DNA of 64,000 nt from Bacteroidaceae bacterium (GCA_017466325.1 JAFTUK010000055.1:21675-85674), one strand, 5' to 3'; positions 17,247 through 27,394 are shown, counted from the first letter of the stretch. Notes: generated by a model not told the origin, from the sequence alone. A program made the numbers and translations.

Positions 17247-19304
17247 ATGGAAAAGAATTTCAAGAGAACTACCGTCACTTCGGCTCTGCCCTATGCCAAT
17301 GGTCCTGTACATATCGGACACCTGGCTGGCGTGTATGTGCCGGCAGACATATATGTGCGCTACCTGCGACTGAAGGGGCGCGACGTGCTGTTCATAGGTG
17401 GCAGCGACGAGCATGGTGTGCCCGTAACAATCCGTGCCCGCAAGGAGGGCATCAGCGTGCAGGAGGTGGTGGACCGATACCACGGCATCATCAAGGACTC
17501 CTTTGAGAAGTTCGGCATCTCCTTCGATGTTTACTCGCGCACCAGCGGCCCCATACACCATCAGTTTGCCAGCGACTTCTTCAAGAAACTCTATGAGGAG
17601 GGCAAGTTCGTGGAGAAGGTGACGGAGCAGTTCTTTGACGAGGCTACAGGACGCTTCCTCTCCGACCGCAACATCAAGGGCGAGTGCCCCCGTTGCCATG
17701 CCGCCGATGCCTACGGCGACCAGTGCGAGAAGTGCGGTGCAACGCTCTCTCCCGAGGAACTTATCAACCCCTACAATGCCGAGACGGGCAACCCCCTGGT
17801 GCAGAAAGAGACCAAGCACTGGTATCTGCCCCTTGACAAGGACCAGGAGTGGCTGGAGAAGTGGATTCTGGAGGAGCACAAGGAATGGCGACCCAACGTG
17901 TACGGCCAGTGCAAGAGTTGGCTGGACGGAGGTCTGCACCCCCGTGCCGTGACACGCGACCTGGACTGGGGCATCCCCGTTCCCGTGGAGGGTGCCGACG
18001 GTAAGGTGCTCTACGTGTGGTTCGACGCTCCCATTGGTTATATCAGCAACACCAAGGAACTCTGCGACGCACGTCCCGAACTGGGCTCGTGGGAGACCTG
18101 GTGGAAGGACCCCGAGACACGTCTGGTGCACTTCATCGGCAAGGACAACATCGTATTCCACTGCATCGTCTTCCCAGCCATGCTCAAGGCCCACGGTGGT
18201 TATATCCTGCCCGACAACGTGCCTTCCAACGAGTTCCTGAATCTGGAGGGCAACAAGATTTCAACCAGCAAGAACTATGCCGTATGGCTCAATGAATACC
18301 TTGTGGACATGCCCGGCCGTCAGGACGAACTGCGCTATGTGCTCACAGCCAACGCTCCCGAGACAAAGGACAACGACTTCACCTGGGCCGACTATCAGGC
18401 ACGTTGCAACAACGAACTGGTGGCCGTCTATGGCAACTTCGTGAACCGCGCCCTGCAACTTACCCAGAAGTACTACGAGGGACGTGTGCCTGCCTGTGGC
18501 GAACTGACCGACTATGACCGCGAAACTCTGGCCGAGTTCTGCGGTGTGAAGGAGAAACTAGAGGCTCTGCTGGAGAACTTCCGCTTCCGCGATGCTCTGA
18601 AGGAGGCCATGAACCTGGCACGCATCGGCAACAAGTACATAGCCGACTGCGAACCCTGGAAGGTCATCAAGACCGACCCCGAGCGCGTGAAGACCAACAT
18701 AAACATATCCCTGCAACTCACCGCCAACCTGGCCATAGCCTTCGAACCCTTCCTGCCCTTCAGCAGCAAGCGCCTCAGGGAGATGCTTGCCATGGACACC
18801 TTCTCATGGGAAGACCTCGGCAGCACCGCCCTCATGCAGGAAGGACACCAGATGCCCAAGCCCGAACTGCTCTTCACCAAGATTGAGGACGAGGCCATCG
18901 CCCAGCAGGTGAAGAAACTGGAGGACACCGTAAAGGCCAACGAGGAGGCTGCCTACGTGGCAGCACCCGTGAAGCCCACCGTATCTTTCGAGGACTTCGA
19001 GAAACTTGACATCCGTGTTGGTCTCGTGAAGGCTTGCGAGAAGGTGAAGAAGAGCAAGAAACTGCTGAAGTTCACCCTGGACGACGGCAGCGGCCAGGAC
19101 CGTACCATCCTCTCCGGCATTGCCCAGTGGTACGAACCCGAGCAACTCGTAGGCAAGCGTGTCCTGTTCATTGCCAACTTCGAGCCACGCAAGATGATGG
19201 GCGAGGAATCCCACGGCATGATACTCTCCGCCGTAAACTTCAATGGCGACCTCTCCGTAACCACCACCATAAATGACGTGAAGGGCGGCAGCCAGGTAGG
19301 GTAG
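17247..19304 (+). CDS. metG: Methionyl-tRNA synthetase
   Basis: A 685-residue class I synthetase charging tRNA-Met. HIGH is at 22-25. A zinc-knuckle pair CPRC...CEKC lies near 146-162. The KMSKS-type loop KISTS is near residue 337. From about residue 580 ([14 protein letters not shown]) there is a C-terminal Trbp111/EMAP-like tRNA-binding domain that makes the enzyme dimeric. Length is normal for the two-domain bacterial form. It is monocistronic, between its own promoter and a strong terminator. Confidence 0.97.
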   Translation: MEKNFKRTTVTSALPYANGPVHIGHLAGVYVPADIYVRYLRLKGRDVLFIGGSDEHGVPVTIRARKEGISVQEVVDRYHGIIKDSFEKFGISFDVYSRTSGPIHHQFASDFFKKLYEEGKFVEKVTEQFFDEATGRFLSDRNIKGECPRCHAADAYGDQCEKCGATLSPEELINPYNAETGNPLVQKETKHWYLPLDKDQEWLEKWILEEHKEWRPNVYGQCKSWLDGGLHPRAVTRDLDWGIPVPVEGADGKVLYVWFDAPIGYISNTKELCDARPELGSWETWWKDPETRLVHFIGKDNIVFHCIVFPAMLKAHGGYILPDNVPSNEFLNLEGNKISTSKNYAVWLNEYLVDMPGRQDELRYVLTANAPETKDNDFTWADYQARCNNELVAVYGNFVNRALQLTQKYYEGRVPACGELTDYDRETLAEFCGVKEKLEALLENFRFRDALKEAMNLARIGNKYIADCEPWKVIKTDPERVKTNINISLQLTANLAIAFEPFLPFSSKRLREMLAMDTFSWEDLGSTALMQEGHQMPKPELLFTKIEDEAIAQQVKKLEDTVKANEEAAYVAAPVKPTVSFEDFEKLDIRVGLVKACEKVKKSKKLLKFTLDDGSGQDRTILSGIAQWYEPEQLVGKRVLFIANFEPRKMMGEESHGMILSAVNFNGDLSVTTTINDVKGGSQVG

Positions 19305-19325
19305 GGCGCTAAACAATAATACGTC

Positions 19326-19377
19326 AATCCGTCTCCAAACTATATGTCATTGAAGGTTTGGAGACGGATTGTTTTTG
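19326..19377 (+). terminator. metG terminator
   Basis: A perfect 15-bp stem, AATCCGTCTCCAAAC (19326-19340) with GTTTGGAGACGGATT (19356-19370), followed by GTTTTTGG. Confidence 0.92.
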
Positions 19378-19385
19378 GTTAATAG

Positions 19386-19423
19386 AATAGTCCCAACCGA
19401 ATGTTGCTTCGATTGGGACTATT
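19386..19423 (-). terminator. Hairpin terminator between metG and the Na/Pi gene
   Basis: AATAGTCCCAA at 19386-19396 pairs with TTGGGACTATT at 19413-19423, extended by CGAA/TTCG inside. It lies just past the stop of the minus-strand Na/Pi gene, so it probably ends that transcript. Confidence 0.7.
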
Positions 19424-19449
19424 GTGCATGATGAGATTTGATACCGTTG

Positions 19450-21186
19450 TTATCTGCGCACGAAGTTCTTTTCCAGTTCCTGCGAGATGTTGATGATGAA
19501 GTCGCCCATGCGCTCCAACTGGTTCACGATGTCTATGTAGTAGACACTCGTCTGGTAGTTCTTCCTGCCGTCCTCTATTTCCTCAATCTCTGCGTCGCGC
19601 AGGTCGTTGCGGAGATAGTTGATGCGGTCCTCGGCATTGTAGGCGTTGGAAATCTCCTCCAGGGTTCCCTTATGGACACCTGACAGGTTGGTTATCATGG
19701 CATCGTAGGCATTGTCCACGGCATCCACCATGCCTTCCAGTTTCTTGATGGTGTCGTCGTCGAAGGACTTGTTGTGCACGTTCCTTCTGGACAGGATGCG
19801 GCTTATTGCCTCGCCAGAGTCGCCCAGTGATTCCAGTTCCTTGATGATCTTGTACATTGCCTTTATCTGCTTGGAGGTGTCCTCGCTGATGCTATCGGAA
19901 GAGACTCCGTTCAGGAAGGTGGCAATCTCGTATTCTACACGGTCGGAGATTTCCTCGTACTTGATGAGTTTCTTGCTCAGTTCATCGAACTTGTCCTCCT
20001 TCTTCTCGCCGATGGCAGCCTTGGCATAGGAAAGGCCCTTTCTGGAAATCTGTGCAAAGTGTATGATTTCGTTGAAGGCCTGCTCCATGCAGAGTTCGGG
20101 TGTGGCCAAGGGACCTGCGGAGATGTACTTCAGGCGGAATACCTCGGCTTCCTGATCCTTGGGCGCCTTGATGATAAGCACCACGGCCTTCTCTATGTAT
20201 TTGATGAACCAGATGAGGATGAAGGTGTTGATGGTGTTGAACAGGGTGTGGAGCATGGACAGGCCATAGAGGGCTGCCACACCTTCGTCGGTATTGGGAC
20301 CGTTCACGGCAAAGCCTTCGGCCGAGGGATCGGGCAAACCGAATACCGTAGAGGTGACGAAGCCAACCAAACTAAGGAAGGGCTTGTAGAGAGTCAGTGC
20401 CCAGAGCACACCGAACACGTTGAAGATGGTATGCGACATGGCAGCACGCTTTGCCTGGGTGTTACCCACCGAGGCTGCAATGTTGGCGGTGATGGTGGTG
20501 CCTATGTTCTCGCCCAATACCATGGCACATGCCATCTCGAAGGGTATCCATCCCATGCTGAGCATGATGAGGGTGATGGCCATGGTGGCAGAGGAGGACT
20601 GGAGCACGAGGGTCAGTATCGTGCCGAAGACGAGGAACAGGAGCACGGAACCGAAGCCGTGGCTTGACCAGGTCTTGACGAAATCAAGCACCTCGGGTGT
20701 CTCGTTGAGGTCGGGTACGGATTCCTTCATGAAAGAAAGGCCGAGGAACAGAAGGCAGAAGCCCACGATGAGTTCGCCGATGTTCTGGCGCTGGTTCTTC
20801 TTGGAGTTGGAGAAGAGGAAGCCGAATAGCATCAGGGGAACGGCAAGGATGGAGATATCGGCCTTGAAACCAAGCCATGATACGAGCCATGCCGTTACCG
20901 TGGTACCTATGTTGGCACCCATGATTACGCCTATGGCCTGATACAGGGTAAGAAGTCCGGCATTGACGAAACTAACCACCATTACGGTAGTGGCCGAAGA
21001 GGACTGGATTACGCTTGTGATGCCAAGTCCGGTGAGCACTCCCTTGAAGGGGTTTGATGTCATGGCAGAGAGCAGGCTCCTCAGTTTGTCGCCCGACGCT
21101 TTCTGCAGACCTGAACTCATCAGGTTCATGCCATAAAGGAACATACCCAATGCTCCTAAGAGGGTAAAGATTTGTAGAATTCCCAT
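19450..21186 (-). CDS. Na+/phosphate cotransporter family protein with C-terminal PhoU-like domain
   Basis: A 578-residue inner-membrane protein. Two inverted-topology repeats carry the Na/Pi signatures QSSSATT (61-67) and QSSSATM (196-202), with GANIGTT (90-96) and GENIGTT (225-231). The hydrophobic part has about eight to ten helices. From about residue 360 a soluble helical region resembles PhoU and probably regulates uptake. It would import phosphate with Na+, which fits the predicted Na+ pump upstream. A terminator lies beyond its 3' end. Confidence 0.92.
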   Translation of the reverse strand: MGILQIFTLLGALGMFLYGMNLMSSGLQKASGDKLRSLLSAMTSNPFKGVLTGLGITSVIQSSSATTVMVVSFVNAGLLTLYQAIGVIMGANIGTTVTAWLVSWLGFKADISILAVPLMLFGFLFSNSKKNQRQNIGELIVGFCLLFLGLSFMKESVPDLNETPEVLDFVKTWSSHGFGSVLLFLVFGTILTLVLQSSSATMAITLIMLSMGWIPFEMACAMVLGENIGTTITANIAASVGNTQAKRAAMSHTIFNVFGVLWALTLYKPFLSLVGFVTSTVFGLPDPSAEGFAVNGPNTDEGVAALYGLSMLHTLFNTINTFILIWFIKYIEKAVVLIIKAPKDQEAEVFRLKYISAGPLATPELCMEQAFNEIIHFAQISRKGLSYAKAAIGEKKEDKFDELSKKLIKYEEISDRVEYEIATFLNGVSSDSISEDTSKQIKAMYKIIKELESLGDSGEAISRILSRRNVHNKSFDDDTIKKLEGMVDAVDNAYDAMITNLSGVHKGTLEEISNAYNAEDRINYLRNDLRDAEIEEIEDGRKNYQTSVYYIDIVNQLERMGDFIINISQELEKNFVRR

Positions 21187-21358
21187 TGTTGTTTATTTGT
21201 TTGTAAATGAATGCTATGAAAGTAGGGTATAATGCCATGTATTGCGAGTGCCCATGCAATACGTTGCTACGGGACTCGGAACACGGGGCGATATGCCTTA
21301 CAACACGAGGCGATGAGGCTCGTGGCGGGTTGCCACAGCCCTCGGAAAAAGACATTCA

Positions 21359-21739
21359 CTAAATAATAAGTCTGCCAAAACTGACGAGCATGTCCGTAGG
21401 CTTGGCAAACGAAAATGGGGATGCGGTTGGGGGATTGCAGATAAAATGCCGCACCTTTAGGCTTGTCACCCTGTCGGCAGGCAGAAAATAAAAGCGGTTG
21501 TTGAGTGTGGTACTTTTCTTCTTTGCAAATTTCTGCGGACGTATCCCGTTGGCAGACGGCATCTGCCTCAGAACGTACAGTTCCGGGGCAATGTCTTGTG
21601 TGTCCGTACTGAAATATGCTGTTTCGGCGTATGCGCCATAGCCCTGATTCTCCTGCCCGGTGGAATCAGAACCGCTTGCACCATTGATAAAAGCAACTGC
21701 CATTACAATGGTAAATAGAAACCTCAGTATGTGTTTCAC
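21359..21739 (-). CDS. Small secreted protein of unknown function (GTG start)
   Basis: The longest frame starts at ATG 21811, but a good promoter (21799-21769) lies inside it. Starting at the GTG at 21739 gives 126 residues beginning MKHILRFLFTIVMAVAFING, a clear signal peptide (basic n-region, hydrophobic core, small residues before the cut). The mature part is about 100 residues, Ser/Thr and aromatic rich, with no recognised domain and one Cys. It is probably exported to the periplasm or surface. It stands alone between the Na/Pi gene and gpmI. Family not recognised. Confidence 0.55.
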   Translation of the reverse strand: MKHILRFLFTIVMAVAFINGASGSDSTGQENQGYGAYAETAYFSTDTQDIAPELYVLRQMPSANGIRPQKFAKKKSTTLNNRFYFLPADRVTSLKVRHFICNPPTASPFSFAKPTDMLVSFGRLII

Positions 21740-21768
21740 GCTTTTCGGTGCAATGTGCTTCGCCTGTA

Positions 21769-21799
21769 CAAAGGTAAGAATATTTTTCAATATACCAAG
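21769..21799 (-). promoter_or_regulatory. Promoter of the small secreted-protein gene
   Basis: On the minus strand CTTG (21799-21796), a 19-bp spacer and TACCTTTG (21776-21769) match the consensus with one mismatch in the -33 box. It lies inside the longest frame, so it decides the downstream GTG start. Confidence 0.65.
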
Positions 21800-21914
21800 C
21801 ATCGCCGACAATAATATAGACGGAAATGCACCGTTGTGCCACGCCCGGAAGGCAACCGTGGCGTATATGGATTAAAAATGAGGACAGCGATAGGGGAATT
21901 TAAAATAAATTTAT

Positions 21915-21922
21915 TAACTTTG
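21915..21922 (+). promoter_or_regulatory. Probable -7 element of gpmI
   Basis: TAACTTTG followed by CG fits TAnnTTTG and lies 86 bp before the gpmI ATG. No TTTG is found at the expected upstream distance. Confidence 0.5.
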
Positions 21923-22007
21923 CGTAGCAAAGCAACGTGTGCGCACATGTTAGGCGCATGCGATAACTATGGATAACAACAAACACAGATAATAAAACGA
22001 AACTATT

Positions 22008-23525
22008 ATGGCAAAGAAAGCACTTTTGATGATTCTCGATGGTTGGGGAGTCGGTAACAAGGGTAAGGGCGACGTTATTTTCAACACTCCCACCCCCTAT
22101 ATGGACAGCCTGTGGAAGGACTATCCCTGCAGCCAGTTGCTGGCAAGCGGTGAGAACGTTGGTTTGCCCGACGGACAGATGGGCAACTCCGAGGTGGGTC
22201 ACCTCAACATCGGTGCAGGTCGCATCGTGTACCAGGACCTGGTGAAGATAAACCGCGCCTGTGCCGACGGTTCCATCCTGAAGAACAAGGAAATAGTAAG
22301 CGCATACGAATATGCGGTGAAGAACGGCAAGAGCGTCCACCTCATGGGCCTCACCTCCAACGGCGGCGTGCACTCCAGCCTTGACCACCTGTTCAAGTTG
22401 GTGGAAATCGGCAAGGAGTACGGCATCGGCCACACCTATGTGCACTGCTTCATGGACGGCCGCGACACCGACCCTCAGAGCGGTAAGGGCTTCATCGAGC
22501 AGTTGGCCGCCAAGTGCGCCGAGACAGGCAATGCCGACATTGCCAGCATCGTGGGCCGCTTCTATGCAATGGACCGCGACAAGCGTTGGGAGCGCGTTAA
22601 GGTTGCCTACGACCTCATCGTAGCCGGCGAGGGCAAGCAGGCCACCGACATGGTTGCCGCCATGCAGGAGAGTTACGACGACGGCGTTACCGACGAGTTC
22701 GTTAAGCCCATCCACAACAGCACCGTGGACGGCACCATCAAGGAGGGCGATGTGGTTATCTTCTTCAACTACCGCAACGACCGCGCCAAGGAACTGACCA
22801 TCGTGCTGACACAGCAGGACATGGAAGACCAGGGCATGACCACCATTCCCGGCCTCCAGTTCTATTGCATGACTCCGTACGACGCTTCCTTCCAGGGCGT
22901 GCACATCCTCTTCCCCAAGGAGAACGTCACCAACACTCTGGGCGAGTATCTGGCCAGCAAGGGCCTGAAGCAGTTGCACACCGCAGAGACAGAGAAGTAT
23001 GCACACGTTACATTCTTCTTCAACGGCGGTCGCGAAACTCCCTACGAGGGCGAGGAGCGCATCCTGGTGGCAAGTCCCAAGGTGCAGACCTATGACCTGA
23101 AGCCCGAGATGAGTGCCTTCGAGGTCAAGGACAAGTTGGTAGAGGCCATCAAGGAGGACAAGTACGACTTCATCGTGGTGAACTTCGCCAACGGCGACAT
23201 GGTGGGTCATACCGGCATCTACGAGGCTATAGAGAAGGCCGTGAAGGCCGTTGACCAGTGCGTCAGCGAGGTTGTAGAGGCCGCCAAGGCTACCGACTAC
23301 GAGGTAATCATCATTGCCGACCACGGTAATGCCGACAATGCCATGAACCCCGACGGCAGCGTCAACACCGCACACTCTCTGAACCCCGTGCCCTTCATCT
23401 ACGTTACCGCCAACAAGGACGCCAAGGTGGAAGACGGCGTACTGGCCGACGTGGCTCCCAGCATCCTGCACATCATGGGTCTGGAACAGCCCGAGGAGAT
23501 GACTGGCAAGTGCCTGATAAAGTAA
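22008..23525 (+). CDS. gpmI: 2,3-bisphosphoglycerate-independent phosphoglycerate mutase
   Basis: A 505-residue Mn-dependent enzyme interconverting 3- and 2-phosphoglycerate in glycolysis. The N-terminal metal motif is LDGWG (10-14), and the phosphorylated serine is Ser61 in [10 protein letters not shown]-terminal metal block [10 protein letters not shown] follows. Length and motifs are standard. It is followed by a GGAAAACGG palindrome and then ung on the same strand. High codon bias fits a central glycolytic enzyme. Confidence 0.97.
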   Translation: MAKKALLMILDGWGVGNKGKGDVIFNTPTPYMDSLWKDYPCSQLLASGENVGLPDGQMGNSEVGHLNIGAGRIVYQDLVKINRACADGSILKNKEIVSAYEYAVKNGKSVHLMGLTSNGGVHSSLDHLFKLVEIGKEYGIGHTYVHCFMDGRDTDPQSGKGFIEQLAAKCAETGNADIASIVGRFYAMDRDKRWERVKVAYDLIVAGEGKQATDMVAAMQESYDDGVTDEFVKPIHNSTVDGTIKEGDVVIFFNYRNDRAKELTIVLTQQDMEDQGMTTIPGLQFYCMTPYDASFQGVHILFPKENVTNTLGEYLASKGLKQLHTAETEKYAHVTFFFNGGRETPYEGEERILVASPKVQTYDLKPEMSAFEVKDKLVEAIKEDKYDFIVVNFANGDMVGHTGIYEAIEKAVKAVDQCVSEVVEAAKATDYEVIIIADHGNADNAMNPDGSVNTAHSLNPVPFIYVTANKDAKVEDGVLADVAPSILHIMGLEQPEEMTGKCLIK

Positions 23526-23539
23526 ACTGAAAGGTGAAA

Positions 23540-23597
23540 ACGGAAAACGGAAAACTGCATGGTTAATAGTTTTCCGATTTCCGTTTTCCGTTTTCCG
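23540..23597 (+). repeat. Palindromic GGAAAACGG repeat between gpmI and ung
   Basis: AACGGAAAACGGAAAACT on the left faces AGTTTTCCG...TTTTCCGTTTTCCG on the right, forming an A/T-rich cruciform or hairpin with a loop of about 11 nt. The short direct GGAAAAC units recur within each arm. It probably acts as the gpmI terminator. Its right arm is what the longer ung reading frame would translate. Confidence 0.75.
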
Positions 23598-23600
23598 ATT

Positions 23601-24266
23601 ATGAAAGACATCCGCATGGAGGAGAGTTGGAAATCCCGGCTCTCCTCCGAGTTTCAAAAGCCATACTTCCGGCAACTGACCGACTTCGTACGCCAGGAGT
23701 ATAGCACCGTGCAATGCTTCCCGCCTGCACGGCTCATCTTCAATGCCTTCGACCAGACGCCGTTCCACGAGGTGAAGGTGGTCATCCTGGGGCAGGACCC
23801 TTACCATGGCGACGGGCAGGCACACGGACTTTGCTTCTCCGTTCAGGACGGCATTGCCTTTCCTCCATCTCTCAGGAACATCTTCCAGGAGATACAGACA
23901 GAAACGGGCGCTCCCATACCACAAAGTGGCGACCTCACCCGTTGGGCACGGCAGGGAGTGTTCCTGCTCAACACCTGCCTCAGCGTCCGTGCACACCAGG
24001 CCTTCAGCCATTCGGGCAGAGGGTGGGAAACCTTCACCGATGCCGTCATAGAAACCCTGTCGAGGGATAGGGAAGGGCTCGTCTTCCTGCTTTGGGGAGC
24101 ACCTGCCGGACGCAAGGCCAAACTTATAGACGCCTCCCGCCACCACATCCTCCAGTGTGCGCACCCCAGCCCCCTGTCGGCATACCGCGGCTTCTTCGGA
24201 TGCGGACATTTCAACGAGGCAAACAAGTATCTCATCAGTAAAGGCAAAACACCCATACAATGGTAG
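23601..24266 (+). CDS. ung: Uracil-DNA glycosylase, family 1
   Basis: A 221-residue enzyme that removes uracil from DNA to start base-excision repair. The water-activating loop GQDPYHG is at 64-70 with catalytic Asp66; the DNA-intercalation motif HPSPLSAYRGFFGCGHF is near the C-terminus. The frame is open to 23559, but those 14 codons are translated palindrome; the ATG at 23601 gives a normal N-terminus. Its end overlaps the DUF3109 gene by 7 bp, so the two are translationally coupled. Confidence 0.95.
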   Translation: MKDIRMEESWKSRLSSEFQKPYFRQLTDFVRQEYSTVQCFPPARLIFNAFDQTPFHEVKVVILGQDPYHGDGQAHGLCFSVQDGIAFPPSLRNIFQEIQTETGAPIPQSGDLTRWARQGVFLLNTCLSVRAHQAFSHSGRGWETFTDAVIETLSRDREGLVFLLWGAPAGRKAKLIDASRHHILQCAHPSPLSAYRGFFGCGHFNEANKYLISKGKTPIQW

Positions 24267-24826
24267 AGAAGAACGAACTGCCCCCGATGCTCATGGTGGG
24301 CGATGTGATAGTACACACGGACATCGTTACGGAGCGCTTCTGTTGCGACATCTCCAAGTGCCACGGCCTCTGTTGCGAGGAGGGCGATGCCGGTGCACCC
24401 GTCACCATGGACGAGATTGCCGGCATAGAAAACGAACTGGACACCCTGTGGCCACAACTCAGTGCCGGTGCCCAGGCAATGATAGACAAGCAGGGTGTGG
24501 CGTATGCCGACCCCGACGGCGACATGGTCACCACCATCGTTGGCGGCCGCGATTGCGCCTTCCGCGGATGCCGTGGATGCCTCCTGTCGTCAAAGCCCAT
24601 CAGTTGCGACCTCTATCCCATCCGTGTGAAGGAGTTTGGCGGAGGCCTTGTGGGCATAAACTATCACCGCTGGGACATCTGCAAGGATGCCATCATCAAG
24701 GGCAAGGAAATGGACATGCCCCTGTATGTCTTCCTACGCTCTCCCCTCGTCCGCCGCTTCGGCCAGGAATGGTACGACGAACTCTGCAAGATGGTGGAGG
24801 AACTCAAGGGGCAAGGACTTTTGTAA
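24260..24826 (+). CDS. DUF3109 family cysteine-rich protein
   Basis: A 188-residue soluble protein with Cys pairs RFCCDISKCHGLCCEEGD near residues 27-44 and CAFRGCRGCLLSSKPISCDLYPIR near 108-131. This pattern matches DUF3109, related to the YkgJ zinc or iron-sulfur cluster proteins. Function is unknown; a metal-binding role is likely. It overlaps ung by 7 bp and is probably co-expressed with it. A glycosyltransferase remnant follows 11 bp later. Confidence 0.85.
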   Translation: MVEKNELPPMLMVGDVIVHTDIVTERFCCDISKCHGLCCEEGDAGAPVTMDEIAGIENELDTLWPQLSAGAQAMIDKQGVAYADPDGDMVTTIVGGRDCAFRGCRGCLLSSKPISCDLYPIRVKEFGGGLVGINYHRWDICKDAIIKGKEMDMPLYVFLRSPLVRRFGQEWYDELCKMVEELKGQGLL

Positions 24827-24837
24827 TTAAATATAAC

Positions 24838-24918
24838 TTGAGAATAGCTTATTTATCTGATTATTCTCCGAAGGATATTCATCAATGGTCAGGTACTCCA
24901 TGTAATATATCTATATGA
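24838..24918 (+). pseudogene. Glycosyltransferase (GT4-like) N-terminal remnant
   Basis: From TTG 24838 the frame reads LRIAYLSDYSPKDIHQWSG, then TPCNISI and a stop at 24916-24918. The first strand plus SDxxPKDxxxWSGTP is the typical start of Bacteroidetes GT4 glycosyltransferases, here ending after 26 codons. No continuation is found downstream. It overlaps the start of the next gene. Read as the leftover of a deleted or displaced gene; similarity is judged by eye. Confidence 0.45.
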
Positions 24919-26477
24919 AGCTACGCCTAACGATTTTAGCATTAAAGATATTAGTGTGTTCACACGTTCACGCACAGCAAGTATCTTTCCAGGCCTTCCT
25001 ATCCGAGCACGAAAAGGTGGAGAAGTTGGATAGTGCATCTTTCGGCAGCCCATACGAGTTTATCGAGAGTGAAAGCCTGTATTCCGAATTCCTTCCCCCT
25101 GCAAATGACGACTGCCACTGCAAACAGAAAGACATAAGTTGGCAAAAGGGAAGTTACATAGAGTTCGAGAATTTCATAGCGGTTGCCCTGCAACGCTATT
25201 GCAGAGACTATCAAGATGGCAATAGCAAATGGTTCATGGAGAACGATGGCTTTGACTACATGCTCATTACATATTCACGCGATGGCAAGATGATAGATTG
25301 TAAGACACTCTGCCATTCCGGCACCGCTGCCTACGCTATCGGCATAAAAGCATTGGAAGATGGGCGAAGTCTTCTCGTAGAACAAAAAACATTGGATGAT
25401 TGCAGCCTATTGGTTCAATACAAAAATCTGGTATACCCATCGTGTACGCGCAAATACACCCTTAAATCAAACGGAAAGATTAAAGAAAGCATTGTTGTTG
25501 CCCAGCACAAAGAGACTGTGGATGTCCTTTCCTCGGTAAAGCAATTTTCCTTCGAGCAGTTCAAGGATTATTTTCACAAACAAGTCAATCCTGCCATAAA
25601 CCACACGCTGTTCACCAGTGCAGGAGAGGACAGGGAACTGCCATTCGAGTCATGCCTTTTCATAATAACAGACACGCTCGACCATAACTCTTGGCCTCGC
25701 GACATACGCTGGATACCATGCCAATACATTGAGCAGAAAAACCTTTTTACATTTTTTATTATCAAAGATTGCTGTACACCAAAGGTAGGTGTCTTGCCAT
25801 ATGCGGACTACATGATATTGGAGTTCTACAAGGATGGGACTTTCAAAGGTGCGAAGAACATCTATCATTGGCAAGATGATTCAATAGCGGACGAAACTAC
25901 AAAAAACAATCTGATAACAAAAACACTCAAAAGTCTAAAATCTATCTCCCTCCTTTCAGATACAGATTCCACTTCTTATTACTATTATTATTCCAACTAT
26001 CCTTTACATGATAGTGAAGACAATATAATAGAGTTCTCTTACAAAAACGGTGAGATAGTGGATGGCTATTTCTGGGGAACAAGCGATGAGTTCAGAGATG
26101 CTCGAGAGGGTTTCTATCCTGGATTCTTTGTTTTGCGTTTAGAACAAATCTCTAACAAGAAGGATAGTATCGTGTTTACTCTTGATTCAAGAAAAACACA
26201 ATACCTTAGCGGACCTGTAAGTATAATGCATCATTCCTCTGACGAAGCATTAAAGCATGGCTATCATCACTGGAGACAGAACGATAAATTCTTTCAAGAC
26301 AGTGTAAGATATTGTGGTACTTTCCAAAAGGGGAATTTAGTACTTCACAAAGACAAATCCAATTTCCCGCATATTAAAGACCGTCTTTTTGTAAGAATCT
26401 CTCCTGATTCACTCCAAAAGATAAACTTCCAATGCTCATTTGAAGAAGAGAATAGAGAAGAGAATACTACCTATTAA
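24915..26477 (+). CDS. Secreted protein of unknown function
   Basis: A 520-residue protein with a signal peptide (MKLRLTILALKILVCSHVHA, cut before QQVSF). No membrane span follows, so it is probably periplasmic or secreted. Many aromatic and charged residues and beta-prone stretches are visible, with Cys pairs DDCHCKQ near 56-63 and DCCTPK near 283. No domain is recognised. It is more AT-rich than ung and the GH16 gene on either side and starts inside the GT4 remnant, which suggests arrival by replacement. It is followed 53 bp later by the GH16 gene. Confidence 0.75.
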   Translation: MKLRLTILALKILVCSHVHAQQVSFQAFLSEHEKVEKLDSASFGSPYEFIESESLYSEFLPPANDDCHCKQKDISWQKGSYIEFENFIAVALQRYCRDYQDGNSKWFMENDGFDYMLITYSRDGKMIDCKTLCHSGTAAYAIGIKALEDGRSLLVEQKTLDDCSLLVQYKNLVYPSCTRKYTLKSNGKIKESIVVAQHKETVDVLSSVKQFSFEQFKDYFHKQVNPAINHTLFTSAGEDRELPFESCLFIITDTLDHNSWPRDIRWIPCQYIEQKNLFTFFIIKDCCTPKVGVLPYADYMILEFYKDGTFKGAKNIYHWQDDSIADETTKNNLITKTLKSLKSISLLSDTDSTSYYYYYSNYPLHDSEDNIIEFSYKNGEIVDGYFWGTSDEFRDAREGFYPGFFVLRLEQISNKKDSIVFTLDSRKTQYLSGPVSIMHHSSDEALKHGYHHWRQNDKFFQDSVRYCGTFQKGNLVLHKDKSNFPHIKDRLFVRISPDSLQKINFQCSFEEENREENTTY

Positions 26478-26530
26478 GCCCTTTTTGGGGAAACAACACT
26501 GACAATACCTTATATATAATATATACCAAT

Positions 26531-27394
26531 ATGAAGAAGACACTCCTTTCTGCCCTCATGCTCGTGGGCATGGTTCTTGGCGTAGATGCACAGGTACCGC
26601 AAACCTTGGACGAAGGCTACAAGTTGGTGTGGCACGACGAGTTCGACACTCCCGGACGCCCCAACCCTGCCAACTGGACGTATGAGCATGGTTTTGTGCG
26701 CAACCGCGAATGGCAATGGTATCAGGGCGAGAATGCCACGGTGACTGAGGATGGCATACTCCTAATCACCGCCCGCAGGGAGGACCGCCCCTGTCCTTGG
26801 TATCAGGAGGGTAGCAAGGACTGGAAGCACAACCGCCAGCGCATAGAGTGCACCTCGGCCAGCGTCATATCCCGAGGGCTGCATGAGTTCCTCTACGGCC
26901 GTTTCATTGTCCGTGCCCGTATCCCCGCCAGCCGTGGCTCGTGGCCGGCAATATGGATGCTCGGCCGCAAGGACAAGTACGGATGGCCCTCGTGCGGAGA
27001 GGTTGATATCATGGAGTTCTACCCCAAGCGTGGCGTGCCCAGCATCCTGGCAAATGCCTGTTGGGGCAACGACAACGGCGGCAGCGTCTGGGACGAAAGC
27101 GTAAAGCCCTTCACCCATTTCACCGGCAAGGACCCTCTTTGGGCAACACAGTTCCATGTGTGGCGCATGGATTGGGACAAGGACTTCATCCGCATCTACC
27201 TGGACGATGAACTGCTCAACGAGATAGACCTCAGCAAGACCATCAACGGCACGCACGGCCATGGCGACAACCCTTTCCACGCCCCCATGTACCTGCTCCT
27301 GAACCTTGCCATGGGCAGCACCGGAGGCAAGGTGGACCTCTCCGCCATGCCCATGCGCTACGAGATAGATTATGTGAGGGTGTATCAGAAGTAG
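26531..27394 (+). CDS. Glycoside hydrolase family 16 endo-beta-glucanase (laminarinase-like)
   Basis: A 287-residue exported hydrolase. A signal peptide (MKKTLLSALMLVGMVLGVDA) precedes a jelly-roll domain. The GH16 catalytic motif is EVDIME at 157-162, with nucleophile Glu157, Asp159 and acid/base Glu162. KLVWHDEFD and PAIWMLG blocks support the family. It likely cuts beta-1,3 or mixed-linkage glucan; agarase- or carrageenase-like specificity cannot be excluded. It is not within a SusCD locus here. A strong terminator follows 31 bp after the stop. Confidence 0.93.
   Translation: MKKTLLSALMLVGMVLGVDAQVPQTLDEGYKLVWHDEFDTPGRPNPANWTYEHGFVRNREWQWYQGENATVTEDGILLITARREDRPCPWYQEGSKDWKHNRQRIECTSASVISRGLHEFLYGRFIVRARIPASRGSWPAIWMLGRKDKYGWPSCGEVDIMEFYPKRGVPSILANACWGNDNGGSVWDESVKPFTHFTGKDPLWATQFHVWRMDWDKDFIRIYLDDELLNEIDLSKTINGTHGHGDNPFHAPMYLLLNLAMGSTGGKVDLSAMPMRYEIDYVRVYQK

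Noticed and set aside
21900-24260. 786-residue open frame on the minus strand
   Set aside because: It is antisense to gpmI and ung, which have clear motifs. Its translation is rich in His, Leu and Val with no domain, as expected of a shadow frame in biased codon use.
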